64,000 nucleotides of DNA from Bradyrhizobium sp. Ai1a-2 (GCF_000426245.1 NZ_AUEZ01000010.1:1-64000); one strand, 5' to 3'. Counted from the stretch's first letter, positions 7,759 to 16,976 are shown. The notes: generated by a model from the letters alone, not told the origin. Made by a program: numbers and translations.

Positions 7759-8118
7759 CTAATCAACGACTCCTCGGCGAAGCAGGTAAAATCCGTCGCC
7801 CCATTCCTTTGGAAGCGCATCGCGCCAAGAGCCGGTGGGATCGCATCGATCTAGCAATTGTCTCGCCACGCTTCCCAATCCTTCGAGTTCGAGCACGCTC
7901 ATCTGGAGAGAATCCCGCGCGCAAAACTCCTCATCGGTAAGATCGTCATCCAGAGGGCTTAGCGGCAAGTCGCGCCGACTCCGGTAGCTGTCCCAAGACT
8001 TGAATCCGAGAAGGCGGGCGGAAAGCTCAAGGCATTCCATCTCGGTGCGCTCGATGCCCACATCTTGAAGGAGACGCTTCAGTCGCTTGCCCGAGTCCAT
8101 CACGCGCGTCTGCGACAT
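7759..8118 (-). CDS. Small protein with glyoxalase-associated N-terminal helix domain
   Basis: 119 codons from an internal ATG at 8118 (MSQTRVMDSGKRLKRLLQDV); the frame is open further upstream to 8271 but that part is compositionally unlike a protein. The stretch RLKRLLQDVGIERTEMECLE then ARLLGFKSWDSYRS resembles the short helical domain that precedes glyoxalase-like regions in many plasmid- and ICE-borne proteins (pattern: Lys-rich helix, 'LELxARxxGFxxWxxY'). The rest (DDDLTDEEFCARDSLQ, VARQLLDRCDPTG) is unrecognised. Function unknown; the context is a decaying island. Confidence 0.5.
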   Translation of the reverse strand: MSQTRVMDSGKRLKRLLQDVGIERTEMECLELSARLLGFKSWDSYRSRRDLPLSPLDDDLTDEEFCARDSLQMSVLELEGLGSVARQLLDRCDPTGSWRDALPKEWGDGFYLLRRGVVD

Positions 8119-8254
8119 GTTGATCACCACTGTCGATTGTCCTTGTCTGCTTAGGCTAGGGACGAGCGTCTTGCCCAAGCGATCCTCCATGACGTCGTTT
8201 CTCGTTCGATCCGAGTCGGCCTCAGATAGGCACCATGGACCCGGTCGGGCGAAG

Positions 8255-8599
8255 CTAGTCACTCGTCGCAAGCGTACCTCGCGAAGGCGCTCTCGCCACC
8301 TGATGGCAGATACCGCGCGAAGCTACAAATTCGCGGAATTCCCACCTCATGAACTCCTTGCTAGAATCGCTCCTTATCCCCGAAGGCAAGCCGAAATCAC
8401 GTATCACTCCTTCGAGGAACTCAATGATTGAGGAAACCGAAAGCGACTTCAGCGGACGGCAGACGTTTCCACCGCGCGCGTCTGCCACGCAACACTCGAA
8501 GCCGGATTCCAACCTCCAAATGTCCAGATCCCAAACTGTGGAGCCTTCCCGATTGGATACGGCACCAGCAGCTTTCCTAGGGACGGTATTCTTGCGCAT
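8255..8599 (-). pseudogene. rve-type (IS3-like) transposase fragment
   Basis: A degenerate integrase-core piece: FLEGVIRDFGLPSGIRSD then SSKEFMRWEFREFVASRGI corresponds to the 'G.P..IRSDNG.EF.S..FR.W....GI' block around the second catalytic Asp of IS3/IS481-type transposases. The Asn-Gly after Asp is replaced by Ser-Ser, and the flanking domains are missing. Confidence 0.55.
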
Positions 8600-8751
8600 G
8601 CAATCCTATGCAACAAATCCAGCACCAAAGGAGTGTTATTATATAACAACGGGAAGTCGTCATGGCTGTCGTAGCTGACTTTCTCGCCCGCGTTTTCTCT
8701 TGAAAGCGCAAAGGACTGCTTGCGATCGAGATAGCTGTCGCGACCTTTGGC

Positions 8752-9078
8752 TCATGTTGAGCTCTCTCGCGGGAAAGGCGGTCCCCACACGACTTCGACG
8801 GTGCTCCGTGCGCTCCACTCTTTGACCGACGAAGGCGAGAATTTGAAACCCTTGTCGATCCAAATTTGGTCGGGACGCCCCGAATGCGTGCAGGCCTCAT
8901 CAAGCGTAGCGACAATGTCCGGGGGATTGTGGAATACCGCGGACGCTACAATCAGTCTCGTTCGCATATCGACGGCCAACGCGCAGAAGTGGCTCTCGAA
9001 CAGGTCCAATGTCGTGATCTCGACCTTCCAAATGCAGGGTTCACGCCTTGGTTCGCCAGAAAAAGTCGTACGATCCAT
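8752..9078 (-). pseudogene. Second rve-type (IS3-like) transposase fragment
   Basis: ALAVDMRTRLIVASAVFHN (first catalytic Asp region) is followed by LDEACTHSGRPDQIWIDKGF and KFSPSSVKEW (second Asp region) and VEVVWGPPFPRESS. It repeats the same homologous block as the fragment at 8255-8599 with a different sequence, so these are two separate dead elements. The catalytic-Glu region is lost. Confidence 0.6.
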
Positions 9079-9462
9079 AGACTTCCCACGCCTTAGAGGA
9101 GGTTTTGCGGAAGATCTAACGGCAACAAGCGCAGAACGTGTGCTCAGCTTTGCTCGGAACCGCTGGAAACTAACACTGCGCGGAACTCCTTACCTGATGC
9201 AGTGCTTACGGTAACGAACTTCAATGATTTCAGGGCGATGCCCAGCGACCGGCCTCTCGCATTGCGGCCGCACGCACCTGCTGGCAGACTCAGTTCCAAG
9301 ATATGTGGCGCGTGGACGTTTGAAGTTTCAGCCAACGTGGCGGGGAGTTGCAAATGCCTGGCGGGGATAGAAGAAAAAAGCAAGGAAAATCAATGCACAG
9401 AGTTTTAACTTAGCTGTCGCGCTACAGCTTCGCCTATCGGCTACGCGCGGCGAGCCGGACGA
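9079..9462. other. Gene-free stretch at the island end
   Basis: No ORF here has convincing protein-like composition, and no RNA gene is seen. The short frames at 9144-9383 and 9202-9408 are mutually overlapping and neither has a ribosome site. Confidence 0.5.
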
Positions 9463-9538
9463 GCGTTTCCGCGGAGATCATGCTCAAACAAAGAGCCAGA
9501 GCGGGATGACGATTCGAAGAAAAGTCATCACGCTTCAG
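9463..9538. repeat. Dispersed repeat, copy 1 (shared with 33928-34003)
   Basis: The segment containing GCGGAGATCATGCTCAAACA and ATGACGATTCGAAGAAAAGT recurs almost unchanged at 33928-34003. It ends in an inverted TCATC/GATGA-type structure and lies in intergenic DNA at both sites. Confidence 0.85.
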
Positions 9539-9557
9539 TTGTCACGCCGGTCGCGCC

Positions 9558-9980
9558 TCAGTGATGGGCCGAAACGCTCCTGAAGCACTCGGACAGCAGA
9601 TTGTCGCCAGACGCAGAATGGCTGAGATCACCCAGACTGAGGATGCCGACCATCCGCTTGCTCTTATTGATCACCGGCAGCCTGCGGACCTGCAGCTTCT
9701 CCATGTGATGTATCGCCTTTGCGAGGTCATCGTCCTCCCGGCAGCAATGGATGCCTTCGGTCATGACATCGCGTGCCATCGCGCGACGAGCATCGAAGTT
9801 GGTGCTCGCAAGCCCTTTGCAGACGATATCGCGGTCGGTGACCATCCCGATCAGCCGATCGTCCTCTCCGATCGGAATGCAGCCGATGTCATGCCCCCGC
9901 ATCAATTTCGCGATTTCGGTGATGGGGGTGTCGGGGCTGACCCAGTCGACGCCCTTGTGCATCACTTCTTTTACTTTCAT
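9558..9980 (-). CDS. CBS-domain pair protein
   Basis: 140 codons; GGAGG lies just upstream of the ATG at 9980. It consists of two CBS motifs only: residues ~7-58 (VSPDTPITEIAKLMRGHDIG, GMVTDRDIV) and ~72-125 (REDDDLAKAIHHMEKLQVRR, GILSLGDL). Stand-alone CBS pairs bind adenine nucleotides (AMP, ATP, NAD) and act as regulatory modules. It sits just before a YbaK-like deacylase on the same strand, 77 bases apart, so the two may be co-transcribed in the reverse order (deacylase first). Confidence 0.92.
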   Translation of the reverse strand: MKVKEVMHKGVDWVSPDTPITEIAKLMRGHDIGCIPIGEDDRLIGMVTDRDIVCKGLASTNFDARRAMARDVMTEGIHCCREDDDLAKAIHHMEKLQVRRLPVINKSKRMVGILSLGDLSHSASGDNLLSECFRSVSAHH

Positions 9981-10056
9981 GGCGGACCTCCGTTACTAAA
10001 TTCAGGTGCACTTGCTGCGACGCATTTGCCCGACGGCAGATGCGAGCGACCAAGCC

Positions 10057-10527
10057 TCAGTCGTGTGCGCTAAAGCGCCCATGCGGCGCGTTCGCCGTCA
10101 GGCGCGCAAACTGCTCATGCGTGAGATGAAGCAGGGTCTCATGATCGCCGGCTTCGATGTAGATTTCCGGCTGTGTCTCGATGCTATCGTCGACGATGAT
10201 ATCGAGCCCATAGCACTTGCCGATGGCAGGAACGGCGCCGCGTGCGCAGTCGCGGAACAGTTGATTGATTTCGGTTTCATCCGCCATATCGACATTGTCA
10301 CCGAGGGTTGTCCGCAGCTCCGACAGGCGGAGGTGATGCGATGCGGGCACGACGGCGAGAATATATTCGCCGTCGCGTCGCAACACGATGCCCTTGGCAA
10401 GACGATCGCCCGAGATATGGCATGCTTCGGCCGTGCGCGTGGACGACATGCTCAGCTCGTGCTGGATCTCCTCGTATTGGATGTTTTCAGCGGCCAGGTA
10501 CTTTTGCAGTGTGGGAGCGATGGACAT
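10057..10527 (-). CDS. YbaK/EbsC-family aminoacyl-tRNA deacylase
   Basis: 156 codons from the ATG at 10527, preceded by AGGAGG; the upstream ATG at 10554 is less likely. Single YbaK domain: LAKGIVLRRDGEYILAVVP (the Lys expected in the active site), LSELRTTLGDN and GAVPAIGKCYGLDIIVDDS (the GA-PPxG block, here GAVPAIG). Members hydrolyse mischarged aminoacyl-tRNAs in trans. Several rhizobial YbaK-domain genes sit next to CBS genes, as here. Confidence 0.88.
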   Translation of the reverse strand: MSIAPTLQKYLAAENIQYEEIQHELSMSSTRTAEACHISGDRLAKGIVLRRDGEYILAVVPASHHLRLSELRTTLGDNVDMADETEINQLFRDCARGAVPAIGKCYGLDIIVDDSIETQPEIYIEAGDHETLLHLTHEQFARLTANAPHGRFSAHD

Positions 10528-10802
10528 GACGTGACCTCCTGTGCGGGTTGGCAAACCATCCGCCGTAAGGTCTTCCTGCAGAGCCTCGCCTTACGATGGG
10601 CGGCTGCGTCATTCTAGGGCCAACATATTCCTTCCATCCGCCAGCTGCAATTCTTCGTCAGTGATTGGGGTGCGATGCAACGCCTCAACTTTGGGGTTAG
10701 AGGATCTCTCGCAAGGGAACTCAAAATCGCCGGCAGATCCGCTGTGGCGATGGATCGGCCCCGTCCCTTTGGCACCGGCCGTCGATCGAAATGCCTCGAT
10801 AT

Positions 10803-11702
10803 TTAAGCAAGGGCGAGCTGGTCTTTGAGACGCGGCGTCATCCAATTGAGAAAAGTGCGCAGCTTGAGCGGCATCGGCTTGCGTGGTGGGTAGAGGATGT
10901 GGACCGGCAGCGGTTTCGGCTCGAATTCATCGAGGACGATCGCAAGCCTTCCCTCGCGCATCGCGGTATCCATCTTGTAGGACATGACCCGCGCCAGGCC
11001 AGCGCCATTGATGGCGGCGAGCACCGCGGCTTCCGACGTATTCACGCAGAGCCGCGACCTTATCGGCGCCACCTTGGGGCGATTGCCGCACACAAATCGC
11101 CAGGCTGCAGGCGCGGCGTGATCGTCGATCGTGATGCAATCATGCTTGGCCAGCTCGCTGAGCTTCCTCGGCCGCCCGCGCGTCTTCAGGTATGAGGGGC
11201 TGCCGCAAACCACGACGCGGATCGAACCGATCCGCGTCGCAATCATGCTGCTCTCCGGCAGAGGACCGAGCCGGATCGCGACATCGATATTCTCGTCGGT
11301 CACGTTGACGACGTTGTCGGTCAACATCAGCCGCAGGGAAATATCCGGATAGGCGTTCAGAAATTCGATCGCGTGCGGCAGCAAATGCGTGTGGCCGAGC
11401 CCCCATGGCGCCGTCACCGCCATCTCGCCCCTTGGCATGCGGTACTCGCCCGACACCTCGCGCTCGGCATCCTCCACCTGCTCGATGATGCGCTTGCAGG
11501 CGTCTATGTAGGAGCGTCCCGCGTCGGTCAGCGTCATTCGCCGCGACGTGCGTTGAAACAATTGAGCCTTGAGGCGGGCCTCGAGTTCGGCGACCTTCCG
11601 GCTGATGGTCGCGACCGGCGACTTGAGTCTGCGTGATGCCGCCGAGATGCTGCCGGTCTCTGCCACAGCGACAATCACCGACATCGCCTCCAGGCGATCC
11701 AT
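10803..11702 (-). CDS. LysR-family transcriptional regulator
   Basis: 299 codons from the ATG at 11702 (upstream GGAAGG); the longer frame to 11852 is rejected because the LysR helix-turn-helix starts at MDRLEAMSVIVAVAETGSIS. The HTH continues with AASRRLKSPVATISRKVAEL. The effector domain shows GEMAVTAPWGLGHTHLLP and DVAIRLGPLPESSMIATRIG, typical of the CrgA/DsdC-like LysR subgroup. It is divergent from the alpha/beta hydrolase at 11879, with 176 bases between the two starts, so it is the probable regulator of that gene. Confidence 0.93.
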   Translation of the reverse strand: MDRLEAMSVIVAVAETGSISAASRRLKSPVATISRKVAELEARLKAQLFQRTSRRMTLTDAGRSYIDACKRIIEQVEDAEREVSGEYRMPRGEMAVTAPWGLGHTHLLPHAIEFLNAYPDISLRLMLTDNVVNVTDENIDVAIRLGPLPESSMIATRIGSIRVVVCGSPSYLKTRGRPRKLSELAKHDCITIDDHAAPAAWRFVCGNRPKVAPIRSRLCVNTSEAAVLAAINGAGLARVMSYKMDTAMREGRLAIVLDEFEPKPLPVHILYPPRKPMPLKLRTFLNWMTPRLKDQLALA

Positions 11703-11878
11703 TTGCCTTCCTTTCCAAACTTCCGAAAGCTCCTTCTCAATCATATGGGCTGCCCGGCGGTCGCACAATGCGGTACGCCGCAATCCATCGATGACGGCCC
11801 GGCTCGAACGGCTCCCTGGCGGACTGCCGAACGGCGCACGTCGCCGCATCACACGTCACTCTGCAATCGGAGCCTGAT

Positions 11879-12883
11879 ATGAAGGACGCTCGTTTGATCG
11901 ACACGCTCGTTGCCGTGAGCCGCCGGCGTTTCTCTTTGGGCCTGCCACTGTTGACCGCCGGCGCAGCCCTCTCGCAGAACGCGCTCGCGGCGAACGGTGT
12001 GCCGGCCGGCAAGGCGCCGATCGTCACGCACCACCGCACCAAGACGGTCGACGGCATCAAGATCTTCTATCGCGAGGCCGGGCCGAAGGGAGCGCCGGTC
12101 GTGCTGCTGCTGCATGGCTTCCCGACATCGTCGCACATGTTCCGCAACCTCATTCCGGAGCTTGCCGATCGTTATCACGTCATCGCCCCCGACTATCCGG
12201 GTTACGGGCAGAGCGATATGCCCGACCGCGCCAGGTTCGCCTACACCTTCGACCGCTTCGGCGAGCTGGTCGACGGCCTGCTCGATCAGTTGGGTGTGGG
12301 CCGCTTCGCGATGTATGTCATGGACTACGGCGCACCCGTCGGCTGGCGCCTCGCGCTCAAGCATCCCGAACGCGTCACGGCGCTCATCGTGCAGAATGGC
12401 AATGCCTATGACGAGGGCTTGAAAGAATTCTGGGATCCGATCAAGGCCTACTGGGCCGACCATTCGGAGGAGCATCGCAAGGCGCTCTACAAGCTGGTCA
12501 CGCCGGAGATCACCAGGTTCCAGTACACCGACGGCGTCAGCGACGTGACCCGCGTTTCGCCCGACAATTGGGTGCATGACCAGGCCCTGCTCGACCGGCC
12601 CGGCAACGCCGAGATCCAGATGGACCTGTTCTACGACTACCGCACCAACCTGCCGCTCTATCCGCAGGTGCAGGCCTATTTCCGCAAGCATCAGCCGCCG
12701 ACGCTGATCGTCTGGGGCAAGAACGACAAGATCTTCCCGGCCGATGGCGCCTATCCTTACAAGCGCGACCTGCCGAAGGTCGAGTTTCACCTGATCGATA
12801 CCGGGCACTTCGCGCTCGAGGACAAGTCCGATGAAATGGTGCCGCTCATCCGCGATTTCCTCAACCGCAAGATCGCTTCGTGA
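11879..12883 (+). CDS. Tat-exported alpha/beta hydrolase, epoxide hydrolase / dehalogenase type
   Basis: 334 codons. The N-terminus carries a twin-arginine signal ([18 protein letters not shown], cleavage near ALAANG). The alpha/beta core has the oxyanion motif HGFPTSSH (residues ~79-86) and a nucleophile elbow VMDYGAPVG with Asp149 where lipases have Ser. Asp at this place is the hallmark of epoxide hydrolases and haloalkane dehalogenases. The acid is probably in WGKNDKIFP and the histidine in DTGHFALED. It is transcribed divergently from the LysR gene. Substrate unknown. Confidence 0.88.
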   Translation: MKDARLIDTLVAVSRRRFSLGLPLLTAGAALSQNALAANGVPAGKAPIVTHHRTKTVDGIKIFYREAGPKGAPVVLLLHGFPTSSHMFRNLIPELADRYHVIAPDYPGYGQSDMPDRARFAYTFDRFGELVDGLLDQLGVGRFAMYVMDYGAPVGWRLALKHPERVTALIVQNGNAYDEGLKEFWDPIKAYWADHSEEHRKALYKLVTPEITRFQYTDGVSDVTRVSPDNWVHDQALLDRPGNAEIQMDLFYDYRTNLPLYPQVQAYFRKHQPPTLIVWGKNDKIFPADGAYPYKRDLPKVEFHLIDTGHFALEDKSDEMVPLIRDFLNRKIAS

Positions 12884-12894
12884 GTTGCCGCGTG

Positions 12895-13128
12895 GGTGCA
12901 ACCGGCACCCGGCTTTCCCTGCGCCCGCTGATTTCGAGGCGGGTGGAAAGTGACGAAAAGCTCGGACGCAACGCGCCGCGAGAATGCGGACTCACATCCG
13001 TCGTTTTGAAACAGACGTAGGATGGGTAGAGCGGAGCGAAACCCATCATTCTCACGGCTCGCTCCATCGCGATGGGTTTCGCTCCGCTCTACCCATCCTA
13101 CAGGCCCGCTGTTTGACATTTGAAAGCT
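12895..13128. repeat. Composite intergenic repeat (shared with 32649-32978)
   Basis: About 230 bases recur at 32649-32978: GGGTGCAACCGGCACCCGG at the start, then CTCGGACGCAACGCGCCGCG, then the palindrome, then GCTGTTTGACATTTGAA. It lies between two convergent genes. The copy at 32649 is interrupted by an insertion. Confidence 0.9.
13017..13101. repeat. Perfect 31-bp inverted repeat with 23-base loop
   Basis: GTAGGATGGGTAGAGCGGAG (start of the left arm, 13017-13047) is exactly complementary to the right arm (13071-13101). It falls between the ends of convergent genes, so it could act as a bidirectional terminator or mRNA 3' stabiliser. Related copies occur at 32769, 48614 and (a more distant family) 58077. 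Confidence 0.9.
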
Positions 13129-13131
13129 AGA

Positions 13132-15369
13132 TCATCTAGCCACCGTCGGCTGGGGCACCAGCGCGGGAGGCGGCGCCGTCGGGCCGGCGCGCACCACGTT
13201 GCCGCGCTCCAGAACGACGATCTGTTGACAGGCCTGGATATGCGCCGCGATGTGAGGCGCCCAGATGACCGTGGTCTTGCCGCGAATGGAATCGAGATAG
13301 CGCAGGATGCGAGCGTCCCACTCCGGGGTGCCGGCGATGCCATCGCCGTCGAGCAGCAGGATTGCCGGCTGGTTCAGCGTCGCCGCGACAAAGGCCATGA
13401 GGTAGCGGAACTGCAGCTCGGCCACGTCGTCGGAGAACGGGTTGAGCTCGCGGTCCAGGACCTTGTCGGCGCTGCGACCGAACAGTTGAAGTTGTCGCCA
13501 GTCGGTGCCGATCACCCGATCGAGCGCAGCAAAGGCTTCCTCATCGGTCAGTGTCGGCGCGCGCAGGCGAAAATAGTCGCGGACGGTGAGCGGCAGCGCC
13601 GGGACAAATTGCGGCACGTAACCGATCCAGGCGCGATACTCCGTGGTGTCGAACTGCCGGATGTCGCGTCCACCTATCAGGACGCGGCCGGAGTGAGGAC
13701 GTCGGAGACCCGCCAGGCACTCCAGCAGCACCGTCTTCCCGCCGGCGCTGGGGCCGACAATGGCGATGCGCTCTCCGGCCGGCACGTTGAAGGATACGCC
13801 ATTCAGCGCGGCATCGTAGTCGGCGTCGGGCCGATAATAGACGCGGTCGGCGGTGAGCATGACATTGGCGAGGCCCACCGGGCTGGTGAATTCGGAGCCC
13901 GAGCTTTCCGCCGGTGTCGCCATCAGGCGGTCGATTTGCTGGACGGAGCTCTGCACCTGGCGCAGCCGGACCACGGAGCTGAACGCCTGCTGCGCGGGAC
14001 TCGTGATCCGCCAGATCAGCATCATGGTCGCCACCAATCCGCCGGCATGCATCGTACCGCCGAGCACCAGGACAATGCCGACGCACAACGTCGCCAGCAC
14101 CGTCAGCGAGCTCAGCATCTGTCCGATCGCCTGAGCGCGGGCGACAGCAATCGCGTAGTCACGGTTGCGCAGCGCCGATTCGCGCGCGAATTGGGCAAAT
14201 CGGCCGAGCCACTGGCTGTCCGCGCCGGCCTGATGGAAAGCGTTCATGCCATGAAAGGCCGACACCGCATGCTCTTCGAGACGGCCCGAAGCAATGCCTG
14301 CGGCAGTCGATCTGCTCGCCACGTAGTCGGACATCGGCAAGGCGAGCGCGGCGTAGACGAAAAGAGCAACGATCGGCACAAAGACCAGCCAACCGCCCAA
14401 TAGCGCGATCACCAACAGGAAGATCACGAGAAACGGGTAATCGATCAGATTGAGGCCGCCGGCGCCGCTCAGGAAAGAGCGCGCGTTCTCGAAGCCGCGC
14501 ATGCGGACCATGTTGTTCTGGACGCCGAGCCGCGTCGTCATCTCGACGGGGAGCGCCAGCATCTTGCGCATGGTCGCGGCACCGATGCGCGTGCCCGCCC
14601 ATGCTCCCATCCATGAACTCACGATCTGGCGGCCGATGCTGAGCGCCCAGCCGCCGATCGCTGCGACGGTCGCCACCAGCATCAGGCCCCAAATCGTGGA
14701 TATCGCGCCCGAGGGAATCACGACGCTGTAGACCACCATGGTGTACAGCGACACCGACAGTGCCAGCACGTTGATGACGAAGCTCATCGCGAAGAGCTTG
14801 AAAAGCTCATCACGTATCCGTTCGAAGAGACCGCGAAACCAGTTCGGCCGGGCCTCATTGACCGGGTGGAAGTCGATGTCAGTCTCGACTGCGAGGATCG
14901 TGTCACCTTTGCCAAGCGGAAGGCGGCAGTAGCTGTCCCTGGCGAGCCAGAGATCCTCGCCGTCGGGCCGGCCGAGATAGACTCCCACATCTCCGGCGCG
15001 CGTCTGGACGAGGCTGCCGGCGCGCAGCTTGTTGGTGTCCGATGGCGTGCCCGTCGCCTGCAGGCGATGGGTCTGGAATCCCATGACGGGAAGAATCTGC
15101 TCGAGATGATCAAACGTCATCGGCACGTCTGCGGCAGGCAGCAGGGCCGCCAGGGTCCGCGCCGTGCCGAGCCAGCCGAGCGCCACGAGCATCGCGGGCA
15201 GGGCATCGGCGACAGGTGATGCAGCGCGTCGATCGGCTCCGACTGCTGATTCCAAACGCTCCAGCCACACCGTCTCGGTCCACGTCGGCGGCCTCTTCGG
15301 CGCCACGGCCGTCGCGCTTGGTGCGCTCGGTGCAGTCGGCAAGGCAGAGGGAATGGACGCGTCCGTCAT
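13132..15369 (-). CDS. Type I secretion ABC half-transporter with degenerate signature and Walker B
   Basis: 745 codons. Residues ~45-180 resemble the catalytically inactive C39-like domain of secretion ABC proteins. About six membrane segments (~200-450) and a nucleotide-binding domain follow. Walker A is intact (GPSAGGKT), and the Q-loop Gln and an H-loop His (APHIAAH) are present. The signature LSGGQ is replaced by NPFSDDVAEL and the catalytic Glu by Gly (ILLLDGDG). Its ATG overlaps the upstream ABC gene (ATGA, 15366-15369), so they form a heterodimer pair. With the HlyD protein and the giant adhesin it is the probable exporter; no outer-membrane TolC-like gene is in the window. Confidence 0.85.
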   Translation of the reverse strand: MTDASIPSALPTAPSAPSATAVAPKRPPTWTETVWLERLESAVGADRRAASPVADALPAMLVALGWLGTARTLAALLPAADVPMTFDHLEQILPVMGFQTHRLQATGTPSDTNKLRAGSLVQTRAGDVGVYLGRPDGEDLWLARDSYCRLPLGKGDTILAVETDIDFHPVNEARPNWFRGLFERIRDELFKLFAMSFVINVLALSVSLYTMVVYSVVIPSGAISTIWGLMLVATVAAIGGWALSIGRQIVSSWMGAWAGTRIGAATMRKMLALPVEMTTRLGVQNNMVRMRGFENARSFLSGAGGLNLIDYPFLVIFLLVIALLGGWLVFVPIVALFVYAALALPMSDYVASRSTAAGIASGRLEEHAVSAFHGMNAFHQAGADSQWLGRFAQFARESALRNRDYAIAVARAQAIGQMLSSLTVLATLCVGIVLVLGGTMHAGGLVATMMLIWRITSPAQQAFSSVVRLRQVQSSVQQIDRLMATPAESSGSEFTSPVGLANVMLTADRVYYRPDADYDAALNGVSFNVPAGERIAIVGPSAGGKTVLLECLAGLRRPHSGRVLIGGRDIRQFDTTEYRAWIGYVPQFVPALPLTVRDYFRLRAPTLTDEEAFAALDRVIGTDWRQLQLFGRSADKVLDRELNPFSDDVAELQFRYLMAFVAATLNQPAILLLDGDGIAGTPEWDARILRYLDSIRGKTTVIWAPHIAAHIQACQQIVVLERGNVVRAGPTAPPPALVPQPTVAR

Positions 15370-16976
15370 GTCGGTGTCCTTCTGCGATCGACGCGTATTT
15401 TCATATCCGCGAGCTCTGTAAGGTTAGGCCTGCTCGATACGAGGAACACCGTCGTTTGGCCCTTCAGCCCCTTCAAAAGTTCACGGAGTCTCGCCACGCC
15501 GTCCAGATCAAGCGACCCGTCGGCGTTGTCGAGGCACAGGACGAGGGGCCGTCGCACCAGCGCCCGGATCAGGCCGATGCGCGCGGCGATGCCGGGACTT
15601 ATGATCTCCGCCTCACCGGGGCCGACCGGCGTCATGAAGCCCTGGCGCAAGCTATCGACGAACGTACTCAGGCCGAGCAGCTCCGAAAGCTGGATCGCCG
15701 CCGCCTCGTAGTTCGGGCTGAACAGGGTAAGATTTTCGAGGAGAGTGCCGCGGATCAGTTCGCCGCGCGAACTTGCCTCCGTCACGCCTTGCCGGAAGCT
15801 CTGCGGGTCATAGGCGCTGTTCGGCACCCCGTCAAAGGTGATGGAAAGATCGAGCGAATCCTCCAGCCGCACCACTGTTCTCAGCGTCATCGTGGCGACT
15901 GGAGCATTCGGCGCGTCGATATGAACGAAGGTGCCCTGCGGGATGGAGACGGAACCGCCCAGCCTGTGCAGGGCCGGGCCCGACAAGACGATGGTGCCAC
16001 CGGTAAACGGGCGGGTCTCGTCAGCGGTGGTCCATACCGGAGCCCGCGGCAGCGACAGGACTTTGCGGATTCGCCCTTCGGCCTCGACGCGCTGATTGCC
16101 GCGGCTGAGATAGCCGAAGGCGCCCATCGCCGGCCCCACTGAGCGTCCCGCGAGGAGCGTGCATGCGGCAAGGCCGCCTGTCGTCAATTCTCCGCCGACC
16201 ACCATGAAGGCGCCGGCGGTCACGATGCCGATCGTCGAGAGCTGCGACATCAGCTTGCCGTTCTCGGCGATCAGCGCCATCCGGTTCTCCAGTTGCGCCG
16301 ACGTATCCATCACGCGCCCGACAGCATCGCGATAGCGTCGCGTCAGCAGGGTCTCGGCGGCCATGGTCTTTGCTTCGAGCAGGCCCAGGAAGATTCCCCA
16401 GCCAAGCTTCTGGCGCTGCACCTGCGCTTCCTGCGTCTCGCGCTGGACAATGGCCGCCGACCGAACGACGACGAGCGCCGCAAGCAGCGCGAGGGCCGTA
16501 AAGACAAGGGGAATGACCGCAAGCCACGAGCCCAGATACGCGATCAAGGCGATGTAGATCACGGCGAACGGCAATTCGTGCAAACCCACGGCGGCGTTAC
16601 CGGACCAGAAGTCGCGGACCTCTCCGGTGGCGCGCATCGCATCCGACAGGTCCGGGATACTGAGTTGATGGAGGGCCTTGCTGTTGGCGTGCATCACATG
16701 ATCGACCACGCGGACCGTCATCTCCGACTCGAATGCCGATCCCACATAGGCGAACAGCACCGAGCGGGAATATCGCAGCATGGCCTCCAGCAGGATGGCC
16801 ACGGTCACGCCCACGGCCAGCACGAAAGTCGTACCGTAGGCCTGGTTCGGCAGGATGCGGTCGTAGGTCTGCAGCAACGCCAGCGGAAGGGCGAGGGCCA
16901 GCGTGTGGCTTGCGAGGGACGCGGCCACACTGAGCGGAACCGCTCCCGGAGGCTTGGCTAGGTCGAAGCTCGCCAT
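15366..16976 (-). CDS. ABC half-transporter with a dead nucleotide-binding domain
   Basis: 536 codons. Membrane segments lie at ~15-300 (AASLASHTLALALPLALL, YGTTFVLAVGVTVAILLEAM, then LHELPFAVIYIALIAYLGSW). The NBD lacks a P-loop: DAPNAPVATM stands where GxxGxGKS/T should be. Signature-equivalent EAEIISPGIAARIGLIRAL; Walker B reads VLCLDNADGSLD with Asn for Glu; the H-loop His is Ser (LVSSRPNL). The overlap with the next gene fixes a two-subunit exporter. It is the first gene of the pair and is divergent from the diguanylate cyclase gene (start 17215). Confidence 0.85.
   Translation of the reverse strand: MASFDLAKPPGAVPLSVAASLASHTLALALPLALLQTYDRILPNQAYGTTFVLAVGVTVAILLEAMLRYSRSVLFAYVGSAFESEMTVRVVDHVMHANSKALHQLSIPDLSDAMRATGEVRDFWSGNAAVGLHELPFAVIYIALIAYLGSWLAVIPLVFTALALLAALVVVRSAAIVQRETQEAQVQRQKLGWGIFLGLLEAKTMAAETLLTRRYRDAVGRVMDTSAQLENRMALIAENGKLMSQLSTIGIVTAGAFMVVGGELTTGGLAACTLLAGRSVGPAMGAFGYLSRGNQRVEAEGRIRKVLSLPRAPVWTTADETRPFTGGTIVLSGPALHRLGGSVSIPQGTFVHIDAPNAPVATMTLRTVVRLEDSLDLSITFDGVPNSAYDPQSFRQGVTEASSRGELIRGTLLENLTLFSPNYEAAAIQLSELLGLSTFVDSLRQGFMTPVGPGEAEIISPGIAARIGLIRALVRRPLVLCLDNADGSLDLDGVARLRELLKGLKGQTTVFLVSSRPNLTELADMKIRVDRRRTPT

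Noticed and set aside
10609..10845. 78-codon minus-strand frame behind the LysR gene
   Set aside because: It overlaps the end of the LysR gene, has no start signal and no recognisable composition.
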